Positions 56,211-64,000 of a DNA stretch of 64,000 bases are shown one piece after another. The stretch lies in the NCBI RefSeq assembly GCF_002920575.1, contig NZ_PQSQ01000017.1:1-64000 (forward strand), in the 5' to 3' direction. Source of the DNA: Streptomyces sp. Ru73. Lineage in GTDB: Bacteria > Actinomycetota > Actinomycetes > Streptomycetales > Streptomycetaceae. A program made the translations under genes and the position numbers. Position 1 is the stretch's first letter, and each line of letters opens with the position of its first letter. The notes beneath the pieces were generated by a model. It was not told the DNA's origin. It was given only the letters and a program-made list of their open reading frames with translations, and ran no database searches.

Positions 56211-56909
56211 ATGCGAGGAAACATTTCGGCGCATGCGGTCTGCACGGCGATTCGTGACGACATCGTCTCCGGAACGCTCCCGCCCGGCTCCCGGCTGATC
56301 GAGGAACTGCTCGCCTCCCGGTACGGCGTCTCCCGCGTCCCCGTACGCGAAGCGCTGCGCACCCTGGAGTCCGAGGGGTTCGTCACCACCCGGCCGCACG
56401 CGGGCGCGTGCGTCGCCGAGCCGACCGCGCAGGAGGCCGCCGACCTCCTGGACATCCGCCTCCTCCTGGAGCCCCTGGGCGCCGCCCGCGCGGCCGCCCG
56501 CCGCTCCGCGGCGCACCTGAAGGTGCTGCGCGGCCTGGTCCGCCTCGGGCGCGCCAGAGCCCGCCACGACAACGCCGCCGACCTGCGGCAACTGGACGGC
56601 TGGTTCCACGAGACGCTGGCCCAGGCGACCGGCAGCGCCAGCATGGCGGCGCTGCTCACCCAGCTCCGCCGGAAGATCGACTGGGTGTATGCGGTCGACC
56701 TGGACCGGTCGGCGCCCGGCGACGTGGACCGGTACTGGCAGGAGCACGGCGCCATCGTGGACGCGGTCGCGCGCGGCGATGCGGAGCGCGCCCGCGCACT
56801 GACCGCCGCACACGTGGAGCGCGCGCTGCCCGCCCACCGGCTGCGCTATCCGGCACCGGCGGTGAGGGAAGCGAAACCGTCCGTAAACATGGCGCGCGCC
56901 CGGAATTAA
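56211..56909 (+). CDS. GntR-family regulator, FadR/FCD subfamily
   Basis: 232 residues. The winged helix (AIRDDIVSGTLPPGSRLIEELLASRYGVSRVPVREALRTLESEGFVTTRPHAGACV) is followed by a seven-helix FCD domain (LLDIRLLLEPLGAARAA, LRQLDGWFHETLAQATGS, RYWQEHGAIVDAVARGDAERARALTAAHVE), whose Asp/His residues usually bind metal and a carboxylate. The ligand is not known. It is a different regulator from WhiH: shorter N-terminus and a complete FCD domain. Expression and targets are not clear; ptsH lies convergently downstream. Confidence 0.9.
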   Translation: MRGNISAHAVCTAIRDDIVSGTLPPGSRLIEELLASRYGVSRVPVREALRTLESEGFVTTRPHAGACVAEPTAQEAADLLDIRLLLEPLGAARAAARRSAAHLKVLRGLVRLGRARARHDNAADLRQLDGWFHETLAQATGSASMAALLTQLRRKIDWVYAVDLDRSAPGDVDRYWQEHGAIVDAVARGDAERARALTAAHVERALPAHRLRYPAPAVREAKPSVNMARARN

Positions 56910-57087
56910 CACCGCTGCCGTATACAACTCGTGGGGAATTCCGTACCCCTTGTTCGGCGTGTCCGAATATCCCTGACGCCTGAGCCGATAAAGGAAATTC
57001 CCGAGCGCTGTCGAACCTGTCCGCCGGCGAGCGGTGGGGGAATTGTTCCGGTGCCGGTAATGCCCGTGCGGCCGCCGGAATGCGAAA

Positions 57088-57131
57088 CGGCCCCGCCCGC
57101 GACCCGTACGAGGGTCGGCATGGCGGGGCCG
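57088..57131. terminator. Terminator between the GntR gene and ptsH
   Basis: CGGCCCCGCC (57088-57097) and GGCGGGGCCG (57122-57131) pair over 10 bp, with a second inner stem CGACCC/GGGTCG. It is placed for ptsH on the minus strand and can also end the GntR transcript. Confidence 0.75.
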
Positions 57132-57176
57132 TGAGGGGCCGTACGGCGGCGTGCGGGCCGCCGGGGCACCCGAAGG

Positions 57177-57458
57177 TCAGACCGTCTCCGGAAGCTCCTC
57201 CAGGCCCTCGGAGACGAGCTTCGCCAGGCGGTCCAGCGCGGCGTCGGCGCCCTCGGCGTCCGAGGCCAGCACGATCTCCTCGCCGCCCTGGGCGCCCAGG
57301 CCCAGGACCGCGAGCATGGAGGCGGCGTTGACGGGGTTGCCGTCGCCCTTGGCGATCGTGACCGGCACGCCGGAAGCGGTGGCCGCACGGACGAAGATCG
57401 AGGCGGGGCGGGCGTGCAGACCCTCGGCCCATCCGACATTGACGCGGCGCTCAGCCAT
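57177..57458 (-). CDS. ptsH: HPr, phosphocarrier protein of the PTS
   Basis: 93 residues. The phosphorylated His15 is in GLHARPAS and the regulatory Ser47 in NAASMLAVLGLG, the usual position for kinase control. HPr takes phosphate from PEP via enzyme I and passes it to sugar-specific EIIs (such as the N-acetylglucosamine and fructose systems). ATG 57458 is followed by the typical MAERRVNVGWAEG. It is a single gene, as in other Streptomyces. Confidence 0.96.
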   Translation of the reverse strand: MAERRVNVGWAEGLHARPASIFVRAATASGVPVTIAKGDGNPVNAASMLAVLGLGAQGGEEIVLASDAEGADAALDRLAKLVSEGLEELPETV

Positions 57459-57693
57459 TGTGTTGCCCTTCGGGTCGGAAAAGTTGTCTAGACCAGTCTC
57501 TCACGCGGGCACCGGTGGTCCGGTGTGCCCAGCCCGCGCGAGCGCTCGGATCCTAGAAGTCCAAGCGTGCGGCACGCCCCCGCTGTACGCATGCTGAGAC
57601 CCGGTCGCACGCACCGTCCCGCCGCTGCCCACGTACGGTCGCGTCCGTGGCCCCTCCGGATGCTTCGGCCGCCCCCGTATACGCAGCCGGTCG

Positions 57694-57699
57694 TACGCT
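57694..57699 (+). promoter_or_regulatory. -10 box of a leaderless-type promoter (Pat-like gene)
   Basis: TACGCT ends 6 nt before ATG 57706 with no ribosome-binding site. Confidence 0.5.
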
Positions 57700-57705
57700 G
57701 TCCGC

Positions 57706-60700
57706 ATGGAGACGCCGTCGGACACCGCCGCCTACCCCGCCCACTGGGAAGCCGACGTGGTGCTGCGAGACGGCGGCACCGCCCGGATCCGCCCCATCAC
57801 CCCGGACGACGCCGCGCGCCTGGTCGCCTTCTACGAGCAGGTCTCCGACGAGTCGAAGTACTACCGCTTCTTCGCGCCCTACCCGCGCCTCTCCGACCGC
57901 GACGTGCACCGCTTCACCCACCACGACTACGTCGACCGGGTCGGGCTCGCCGCCTTCGTGGGCGGCGAGATGATCGCCACCGTCCGCTACGACCGCATCA
58001 ACGCCGACGGCCGGCCCGCCACCGGCCCCGACGCCGACCAGGCCGAGGTCGCCTTCCTCGTGCAGGACGCGCACCAGGGCCGCGGCGTGGCCTCCGCCCT
58101 CATGGAGCACATCGCCGCGGTCGCCCGCGAGCGCGGCATCCGGCGGTTCGCCGCCGAGGTGCTGCCCGCCAACACCAAGATGATCAAGGTGTTCACGGAC
58201 GCCGGGTACACCCAGAAGCGCACCTTCGAAGACGGCGTCGTCCGCCTCGAATTCGACCTCGAACCCACCGAGCAGTCCGTGGCCGTCATGCGCGGCCGCG
58301 AGCACCGCGCCGAGGCCCGCTCCGTACAGCGGCTGCTCGCCCCCGGCTCGGTCGCCGTCATCGGCACCGGACGCGCCCCCGGAGGCGTCGGCCGCTCCGC
58401 CCTCCGCAACATCCTCGACAGCGGCTTCACCGGCCACACGTACGCCGTCAACCACGCCTTCCCCGAAGGCGGCAGCACGCTGGACCCGGAGGGCGTACCG
58501 GCCTACCGCTCGGTCGGCGACATCCCCGGCCCCGTCGACCTCGCCGTCGTCGCCGTGCCCGCCGCCCACGTGCCCGACGTCGTACGGGACTGCGGCGAAC
58601 ACGGCGTACAGGGGCTGGTCATCCTCACCTCCGGATACGCCGAGGCCGGCCCCGAAGGACGCGAGAAGCAGCGCGCCCTGTTGCGCCAGGCCCGCTCCTA
58701 CGGGATGCGACTCGTCGGCCCCAACGCGTTCGGCCTGATCAACACCGCACCCGGCGTCCGCCTCAACGCCTCCCTCGCGCCCCAGCCGCCCGGCGCCGGC
58801 CGCGTCGGCCTGTTCACCCAGTCCGGCGCCATCGGCATCGGCCTGCTCAGCGCCCTCCAGCAGCGCGGCCCCGGGGACGGCGCCATCGCCGGGGTCTCCA
58901 CCTTCGTGTCCGCCGGCAACCGCGCCGACGTGTCCGGCAACGACCTGCTCCAGTACTGGTACGAGGACCCCGCCACCGACGTGGCCCTGCTGTACCTGGA
59001 GTCCATCGGCAACCCGCGCAAGTTCACCCGGCTCGCCCGCCGCACCGCCGCGGCCAAGCCCGTCGTGGTCGTCAAGGGCGCCCGGCACAGCGGCACCGTC
59101 CCGCCCGGCCACACCGTCCCCACCACCCGCATCCCCGACTCCACCGTCTCCGACCTGATGCGGCAGGCCGGCGTCATCCGCGTCGGCACCGTCACCGAAC
59201 TGATCGACGTGGGCCTGCTGCTCGCCTCCCAGCCGCTGCCCGCAGGGCCCCGGGTCGCGATCCTCGGCAACTCCGAAGCGCTCAACCTCCTCGCCTACGA
59301 CGTCTGCCTCACCGAAGGGCTGCGCCCGCAGCGCCCCCATGTGCTGCCCTTCGCCGCCACCACGGCCGAGTTCCGCGCGGCGCTCGCCGACGCCCTCGCA
59401 GGGGACCGCATCGACGCGGTCCTCCTCACCGCGATCCCCTGGGTCGCCGAGGGCAGCAGCGCCGACCCCGAGGAGATCGCGGCCCTCGCCACCGCCCTGC
59501 GCGAGGCCGCCGCCGACGGCCCGGCCAAGCCCGTCGCCGTCGTCCACCTCGCCATGGAAGAACTGGCGGGCGCGCTCTCGGGCACGGCGGCGACGGGCAC
59601 GGCGGCCACGAGTACGACGGCCACGAGTACGGCGGGGGAGCGGGGAGCCGGGGATGCGCCGGAGGCCGCCGACGGTCCGCGCGCCCCGGAAGCCGCTGCC
59701 GGTCCCCAGGCCCCGGAAGCCGCTGAGGGCACCCCCGCCCCGGAAGCCGCCCAGCGTGCTGCCCAAGACGTCGCCGCGGACGCCGCCGAGGACGCCGCTG
59801 CGACGCCCGGGACGCGCCCCGGCGGTCTGCCCCGCATCCCCGCCTACCCGGCCGCCGAGCGGGCCGTACGCGCCCTCGCCGAGGCCGTCCGGTACGCGAC
59901 CTGGCGCCGCGAGTCCGCGGCCCCCGGCAAGGTCCCCGAGTACGACGACATCCAGGAGGCGGCCGCCGGCGCCGACATCGAGCGACTGCTCGACGAGCTC
60001 ACCAGCGACACCGAGCCGCACCGCTCCGTCGCGCTCCCCGCCGACGAAGCCGCGGCCCTCCTCGGCCGCTACGGCATCCGTGTACGCGCCGCCCTCCCCG
60101 CACCCGACGCGGACGCCGCCGTACGCGCCGCCGAGGCCCTCGGCTACCCCGTCGCCCTGAAGACCACCGCACCCCACCTGCGCCACCGCGCCGACCTCGG
60201 GGGCTACGCCTCGACCTCCCCGGAGAGCGCGCCCTGCGCCGCGCCTACCAGGAGCTGACCGACTTCCTCGGGAAGCCCGAAGAGCTGCGCCCCGTGGTGC
60301 AGGCGATGGTCCCGCGGGGCGTGGACACCGTCATCCGCGCCTCCATCGACCCCGCAGCCGGCGCGGCGCTCTCCTTCGGGCTCGCCGGCGCCCCCTCCCA
60401 GCTCCTCGGCGACGTCGCGCACCGCCTCGTCCCCGCCACCGACCGGGACGTCGCCGAACAGATCCGCTCCATCAGGAGCGCGCCGCTGCTCTTCGGGTGG
60501 CGCGGCTCGCAGCCCGTGGACAGCGCGGCCCTTGAAGAACTGCTGCTGCGCGTCTCACGGCTCGTCGACGACCACCCCGAGGTCGTCGGCGTCGACCTGG
60601 AACCCGTCGTCGTCTCCCCCCAGGGGCTCTCCGTCCTCGGCGCCTCCGTGCGGCTGGCCCGCCCGCCCGCCACCACCGACCTCGGCCCCCGCCGCCTCCC

Positions 60701-60710
60701 CGTGTACTGA
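57706..60710 (+). pseudogene. Pat-like GNAT plus acyl-CoA-synthetase (NDP-forming) protein, frameshifted by one base
   Basis: Frame one runs from ATG 57706 to 60258 and breaks off after HLRHRADLGG; the missing C-terminal part (RAYQELTDFLGKPEEL, then VVQAMVPRGVDTVIRASIDP to PRRLPVY) is in another frame ending at 60710. Inserting one base (a G between 60204 and 60205) restores a continuous protein of about 1001 residues. Domains: N-terminal GNAT (VRYDRINADGR to GVASALM), then a CoA-binding/ligase part (APGSVAVIGTGRAPGGVG, GLFTQSGAIGIGLL, VVVKGARHSGT) and an ATP-grasp-like end. Such proteins acetylate lysines of acetyl-CoA synthetase-type enzymes. The lesion may be a sequencing error. Confidence 0.8.
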
Positions 60711-60755
60711 CCCCCGGCCCCGCCGCCTGCGGCCCGTACCGGGCCCGGCGCCCCG

Positions 60756-60761
60756 TAGGAT
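60756..60761 (+). promoter_or_regulatory. -10 box of a leaderless-type promoter (DUF5998 gene)
   Basis: TAGGAT ends 7 nt before ATG 60769. The upstream ATG 60760 overlaps it, so 60769 is the likely start. Confidence 0.5.
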
Positions 60762-60768
60762 GGACCCC

Positions 60769-61359
60769 ATGGCTAAGACCGGTACGACGACCCAGGGGCT
60801 GCGCGCGGCGATCGAGCGCAGCGGCTATTACCCGGCACTCGTGGCCGAGGCGGTGCAGGCCGCGATCGGCGGCGAGCCCGTGGTGTCGTACGTGGTCCAC
60901 CAGGAGACGACCTTCGACGCCAACGAAGTGCGCCGCCACGTCACCGTCCTGGTCCTCACCAACACCCGCTTCATCGTCAGCCACACCGACGAGCAGGCCG
61001 CCGACGCCACCTCGCCGACCCCGTACGCCACCACCTCCACCGAGTCGGTGAAGCTGGGGCGCATCTCCTCCGTCGTGCTGAGCCGCGTCGTCGCCAACCC
61101 GGAGGCGTACACCCCGGGCCAGCTGCCCCGCGAGGTCGTGCTGACCATCGGCTGGGGCGCCGTCTCCCGGCTCGACCTGGAGCCCGCCAGCTGCGGCGAC
61201 CCGAACTGCGAGGCCGACCACGGCTACACCGGCTCCTCCACCGCCGACGACCTCTCGCTGCGCGTCAGCGAGGCCGGCGACGGCCCGGACACCGTCCGGC
61301 AGACGCTCGCCTTCGCCCAGGCGCTCTCCGAAGCCACCGCAGCCTCGGCCGTCCGCTGA
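60769..61359 (+). CDS. DUF5998 family protein
   Basis: 196 residues, an actinobacterial family of unknown function. It begins MAKTGTTTQGLRAAIERSGYYPALVAEAVQAA and has a beta-rich centre (HVTVLVLTNTRFIVSHTD, ISSVVLSRVV, LPREVVLTIGWGA) with a Cys pair (ASCGDPNCEADHGYTG) that could bind metal. The stop overlaps the start of the next gene (TGATG), so the two are cotranslated and probably act in one pathway. The transcript looks leaderless. Confidence 0.8.
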   Translation: MAKTGTTTQGLRAAIERSGYYPALVAEAVQAAIGGEPVVSYVVHQETTFDANEVRRHVTVLVLTNTRFIVSHTDEQAADATSPTPYATTSTESVKLGRISSVVLSRVVANPEAYTPGQLPREVVLTIGWGAVSRLDLEPASCGDPNCEADHGYTGSSTADDLSLRVSEAGDGPDTVRQTLAFAQALSEATAASAVR

Positions 61360-62558
61360 TGGCGGGGTACGCCGTGGACCCGGCGTCCGCCTGGCCCGAA
61401 CCGCTCGACCTCGCCACAGCGCCCGTACCCCGCTACGGCACCGGCTCGCTCGCCGACCTGCTGCCCGCCATCACCGCGGGCCAGGGCCTCAGCCACCCCC
61501 GGCCGACCGGCCTGGAGCTGGCCCCCGCCGACCGCGCCTGCGTCTTCCTGATCGACGGCCTCGGCTGGGAGCTGCTGCGCGCCCACCCCGACGAGGCGCC
61601 CTTCCTGACCTCACTGCTCGGCACGTCCATGAACGGCACCGGGCGCCCCATGACGGCCGGTTTCCCGTCCACCACGGCGACCTCCCTCGCCTCGGTCGGC
61701 ACCGGCCTGCCGCCCGGCGCGCACGGCCTCGCCGGGTACACCGTCCAGGACCCCGCCGCCGGCGCGCTGATGAACCAGCTGCGCTGGTACCCGTGGACCG
61801 ACCCGCACGCCTGGCAGCCGTACCCCACGGTCTTCCAGCAGGCGGACGCCGCGGGCATCCACACCTGCCAGGTCTCGGCGCCGAACTTCGAGCGCACGCC
61901 GCTCACGGAGATCGCGCTCAGCGGCGGAACGTTCCACGGGCGGCTCTCCGGCGAGGAGCGGATGGACCTGGCCGCCGAGCAGCTGGCCGCCGGTGACCGG
62001 TCGCTGGTCTACACGTACTACTCGGAGGTCGACGGCAAGGGACACCGCTACGGCGTCGACTCCGACGCCTGGCGCGGCCAGCTGATGTACGTCGACCGGC
62101 TCGCCGAGCGGCTGGCCGAACAGCTGCCGCCGCGCTCGGTCCTGTACGTCACCGCCGACCACGGCATGATCGACATCCCGTTCGACGACGAGCACCGCGT
62201 CGACTTCGACGAGGACTGGGAACTGAGCGCCGGCGTCCGCCTCCTGGGCGGTGAGGGCCGCTGCCGTCACGTGTACGCGCATCCGGGCGCGGCCGAGGAC
62301 GTGCTCGCGGTCTGGCGCGAGGTGGTCGGCGAGCAGATGTGGGTGGCCGGGCGCGAGGAGGCCATCGCCGCCGGGTGGTTCGGGCCGCACGTCGACGACC
62401 GGGTGCGGGAGCGGATCGGGGACGTGGTGGCCGCCGCGCAGTCCGACATGGTGATCATCGCGAGCGAGAACGAGCCGCGGGAGTCGGCCATGGTCGGCAT
62501 GCACGGCTCCATGACCCCGGCCGAACAGCTCGTCCCCCTCCTGGAAGTCCGCACCTGA
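61359..62558 (+). CDS. Alkaline-phosphatase superfamily protein (nucleotide pyrophosphatase/phosphodiesterase-like)
   Basis: 399 residues. Metal ligands and nucleophile: Asp in VFLIDGLGWELL, nucleophile Thr or Ser in AGFPSTTATSLASVGTG, Asp in SEVDGKGHRYGVDS, Asp-His in VTADHGMIDI and later His in GMHGSMTPAEQ. This is the NPP/phosphodiesterase set; a likely reaction is hydrolysis of a phosphodiester or pyrophosphate, substrate unknown. No signal peptide is evident, so it is probably cytoplasmic. The start ATG 61359 shares its A with the stop of the DUF5998 gene. Confidence 0.85.
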   Translation: MAGYAVDPASAWPEPLDLATAPVPRYGTGSLADLLPAITAGQGLSHPRPTGLELAPADRACVFLIDGLGWELLRAHPDEAPFLTSLLGTSMNGTGRPMTAGFPSTTATSLASVGTGLPPGAHGLAGYTVQDPAAGALMNQLRWYPWTDPHAWQPYPTVFQQADAAGIHTCQVSAPNFERTPLTEIALSGGTFHGRLSGEERMDLAAEQLAAGDRSLVYTYYSEVDGKGHRYGVDSDAWRGQLMYVDRLAERLAEQLPPRSVLYVTADHGMIDIPFDDEHRVDFDEDWELSAGVRLLGGEGRCRHVYAHPGAAEDVLAVWREVVGEQMWVAGREEAIAAGWFGPHVDDRVRERIGDVVAAAQSDMVIIASENEPRESAMVGMHGSMTPAEQLVPLLEVRT

Positions 62559-62600
62559 CACGGCGGGCTCAGCGCCACGCCCGTACGTGCGGCGTGCCGA

Positions 62601-62645
62601 TGCCGGAGTTCCGTGCGGTGCCGGAGTTCCGTGCGGTGCCGGAGG
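62601..62645. repeat. 18-bp direct repeat, two copies and a half
   Basis: TGCCGGAGTTCCGTGCGG occurs at 62601 and 62619, followed by a 9-base partial copy, in the gap before tdk. Confidence 0.8.
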
Positions 62646-62840
62646 GACTCACTGTCAGAGGCGCTCGCTACTGTGTTGAGCAGGGGTTCTCCGCACCCCC
62701 AATGGGGGAAGTGGAGGGCGAATCGATACGGCGTGCGCCCTTCCCTGTGCGGCGCACCACTCAGCCCCCTGCCCCCTGTTTTGTACGACTCCTCGCCCGT
62801 CGGTACGGTCCGGCGGGAGCGAAAGGCGACCACACCCCCC

Positions 62841-63494
62841 ATGGCTGAACTGGTGTTCTTCAGCGGCACGATGGACTGCGGGAAGTCGACGCTCGCGCTG
62901 CAGATCGAGCACAACCGCTCCGCCCGCGGCCTCCAGGGCATGATCTGCACGCGGAACGACCGCGCGGGCACCGGACGGCTCTCCTCCCGGCTCGGTCTCG
63001 CCGTCGACGCCGTGGAGGTCGCCGACGACCTGGACTTCTACGCCTGCGTCGTCGACCGCATCAGCGCCGGGGCCCGCGTCGACTACGTCATCACCGACGA
63101 GGCGCAGTTCCTGACCCCGGACCAGGTCGAGCAGCTGGCCCGCGTGGTGGACGACCTGGAGCTGGACGTCTTCGCCTTCGGCATCACCACCGACTTCCGC
63201 AGCAAGCTCTTCCCCGGCTCCCAGCGGCTGGTCGAACTGGCCGACCGCATAGAGGTTCTTCAGGTCGAGGCGCTGTGCTGGTGCGGTGCCCGCGCCACCC
63301 ACAACGCCCGTACGGTCGGCGGGCAGATGGTCGTCGAGGGCGACCAGGTGGTCGTGGGAGACGTGCACGCGGCCGGGACCGAGGTCGGGTACGAAGTGCT
63401 CTGCCGGCGCCACCACAGACGCCGTCAGACCGCCGCCTCCGCCCACGCCGCTGCCCTCTCCCCGGACGTCCTCCCGGTCGACGCGGGGGAGTGA
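62841..63494 (+). CDS. tdk: Thymidine kinase
   Basis: 217 residues, a type II (retro-type) thymidine kinase that salvages thymidine to dTMP. Walker A GTMDCGKST (residues 9-17), Walker B VITDEAQFLTPDQ, lid DFRSKLFPGSQRLVELAD, zinc cysteines in ALCWCGARATHNAR and CRRHH. Length is typical. ATG 62841 starts the conserved MAELVFFSG; the longer frame upstream has no coding character. A divergent or convergent partner is the truncated VOC gene at 63554. Confidence 0.95.
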   Translation: MAELVFFSGTMDCGKSTLALQIEHNRSARGLQGMICTRNDRAGTGRLSSRLGLAVDAVEVADDLDFYACVVDRISAGARVDYVITDEAQFLTPDQVEQLARVVDDLELDVFAFGITTDFRSKLFPGSQRLVELADRIEVLQVEALCWCGARATHNARTVGGQMVVEGDQVVVGDVHAAGTEVGYEVLCRRHHRRRQTAASAHAAALSPDVLPVDAGE

Positions 63495-63553
63495 GGGAGG
63501 AGCGGCCCGCACTCCGAGCCCTCGTACCCCTCGTACCCTCGTACCACTCGTCC

Positions 63554-64000
63554 TCACCTCGGCGGTCGCTGGATCACCGTGAACGCCGCGCCCTCGGGGT
63601 CGGCGACCACCGCGATGCGTCCGCGCGGCGAGTCGCGCGGGGCGTCCGTCACGCGTCCGCCCAGCTCCACGACCCGGCGGGCCGCGGCGTCCGCGTCGGA
63701 GACGGCGAAGTACGTCGTCCAGTGCGGCCCCCGCTCCCGGAGGACCGCGTCGGCCGCGCTTCGGATGCTCGCCACCGGGCGTCCCTTGAGGCACAGCGTC
63801 AGCCGGTGGGAGCCGGCCACCGGCTCGGCCTCGAAGCCGAAGACGGCTTCATAGAAGCGGCCCGCCGCGGCGGTCTCCCGGGTGACCAGCTCGTTCCACA
63901 CCAGGGTGCCCGGTTCACCGAACACCGCGGCGCCCTTCATCGTGTGCCCCTGCCACACCCCGAAGACCGCGCCCTGCGGGTCCGAGGCGAGCGCCATCCG
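63554..64000 (-). CDS. VOC (glyoxalase/bleomycin-resistance) family protein, N-terminal part outside window
   Basis: At least 148 residues visible; the frame stays open to the window edge. The sequence begins ASDPQGAVFGVWQGHTMKGA, the typical end of a first VOC domain, then TLVWNELVTRETAAAGRFYEAVFGFEAEPVAGS and ends FAVSDADAAARRVVELGGRV, DPEGAAFTVIQ: a second complete VOC domain. So this is probably a two-domain protein with its first domain cut off. Metal-dependent lyase, dioxygenase or drug-binding roles are all possible. Confidence 0.8.
   Translation of the reverse strand, partial: RMALASDPQGAVFGVWQGHTMKGAAVFGEPGTLVWNELVTRETAAAGRFYEAVFGFEAEPVAGSHRLTLCLKGRPVASIRSAADAVLRERGPHWTTYFAVSDADAAARRVVELGGRVTDAPRDSPRGRIAVVADPEGAAFTVIQRPPR

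Overview
The window is ordinary chromosomal DNA of a Streptomyces species. GC content is very high, third codon positions are almost always G or C, and GTG and TTG starts are frequent. It carries the developmental regulator gene whiH directly upstream of the principal sigma factor gene hrdB, an NrdR-NrdJ pair, a c-di-AMP riboswitch in front of an M23 peptidase, and ptsH and tdk in the expected order. From memory, the order matches the SCO5800-SCO5845 segment of the S. coelicolor core chromosome. I see no transposon, prophage, tRNA, rRNA or CRISPR array.

Layout. 1-4305: end of an NRPS-independent (NIS) siderophore locus (synthetase, acyltransferase, second synthetase). 4381-11689: DNA-damage and nucleotide block (DinG-like helicase, convergent LexA, divergent NrdR and B12-dependent NrdJ), with an SOS box and a pair of NrdR boxes in the lexA-nrdR gap. 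11793-19219: TerD-like protein, a frameshifted YdbC-like gene, TetR regulator, phosphatase, ADP-ribosylglycohydrolase, RNase HII and two uncharacterised proteins, with several minisatellites. 19870-26792: RecQ carrying an unusual phosphoribosyltransferase-like tail, a DnaA-box cluster, a DUF4192 protein, a glycogen-debranching-type protein and an NrtR-like Nudix protein. 27217-33911: a small repeat ORF coupled to a single-chain ABC exporter, then whiH and hrdB. 34049-51503: secreted trypsin-like protease, a small DUF7455 protein, topoisomerase IV (parE and, 11 kb away, parC) bracketing two two-component systems, a DUF485/acetate-type symporter pair, an iron-box-controlled sucraseferredoxin-like protein and a CobW-type metallochaperone. 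51836-64000: two M16 peptidases, the riboswitch-controlled M23 peptidase, a GntR regulator, ptsH, a frameshifted protein acetyltransferase/acyl-CoA-synthetase-like gene, DUF5998 protein, phosphodiesterase-type enzyme, thymidine kinase, and the end of a VOC-domain gene.

How it fits together. Most genes are housekeeping (replication, repair, topology, sigma factor, sugar PTS), with development (whiH), cell-wall remodelling and metal handling mixed in. Visible control elements include the lexA SOS box, the NrdR box pair, a WhiH-type inverted repeat, an iron box covering a leaderless promoter, TetR-type palindromes, a c-di-AMP riboswitch, at least nine leaderless-type promoters and many strong intergenic hairpins.

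Cautions. Two conserved genes (12657-13263 and 57706-60710) are each broken by a single-base indel; sequencing error and true pseudogenisation cannot be separated here. Family names rest on motif recognition, not on a database search.
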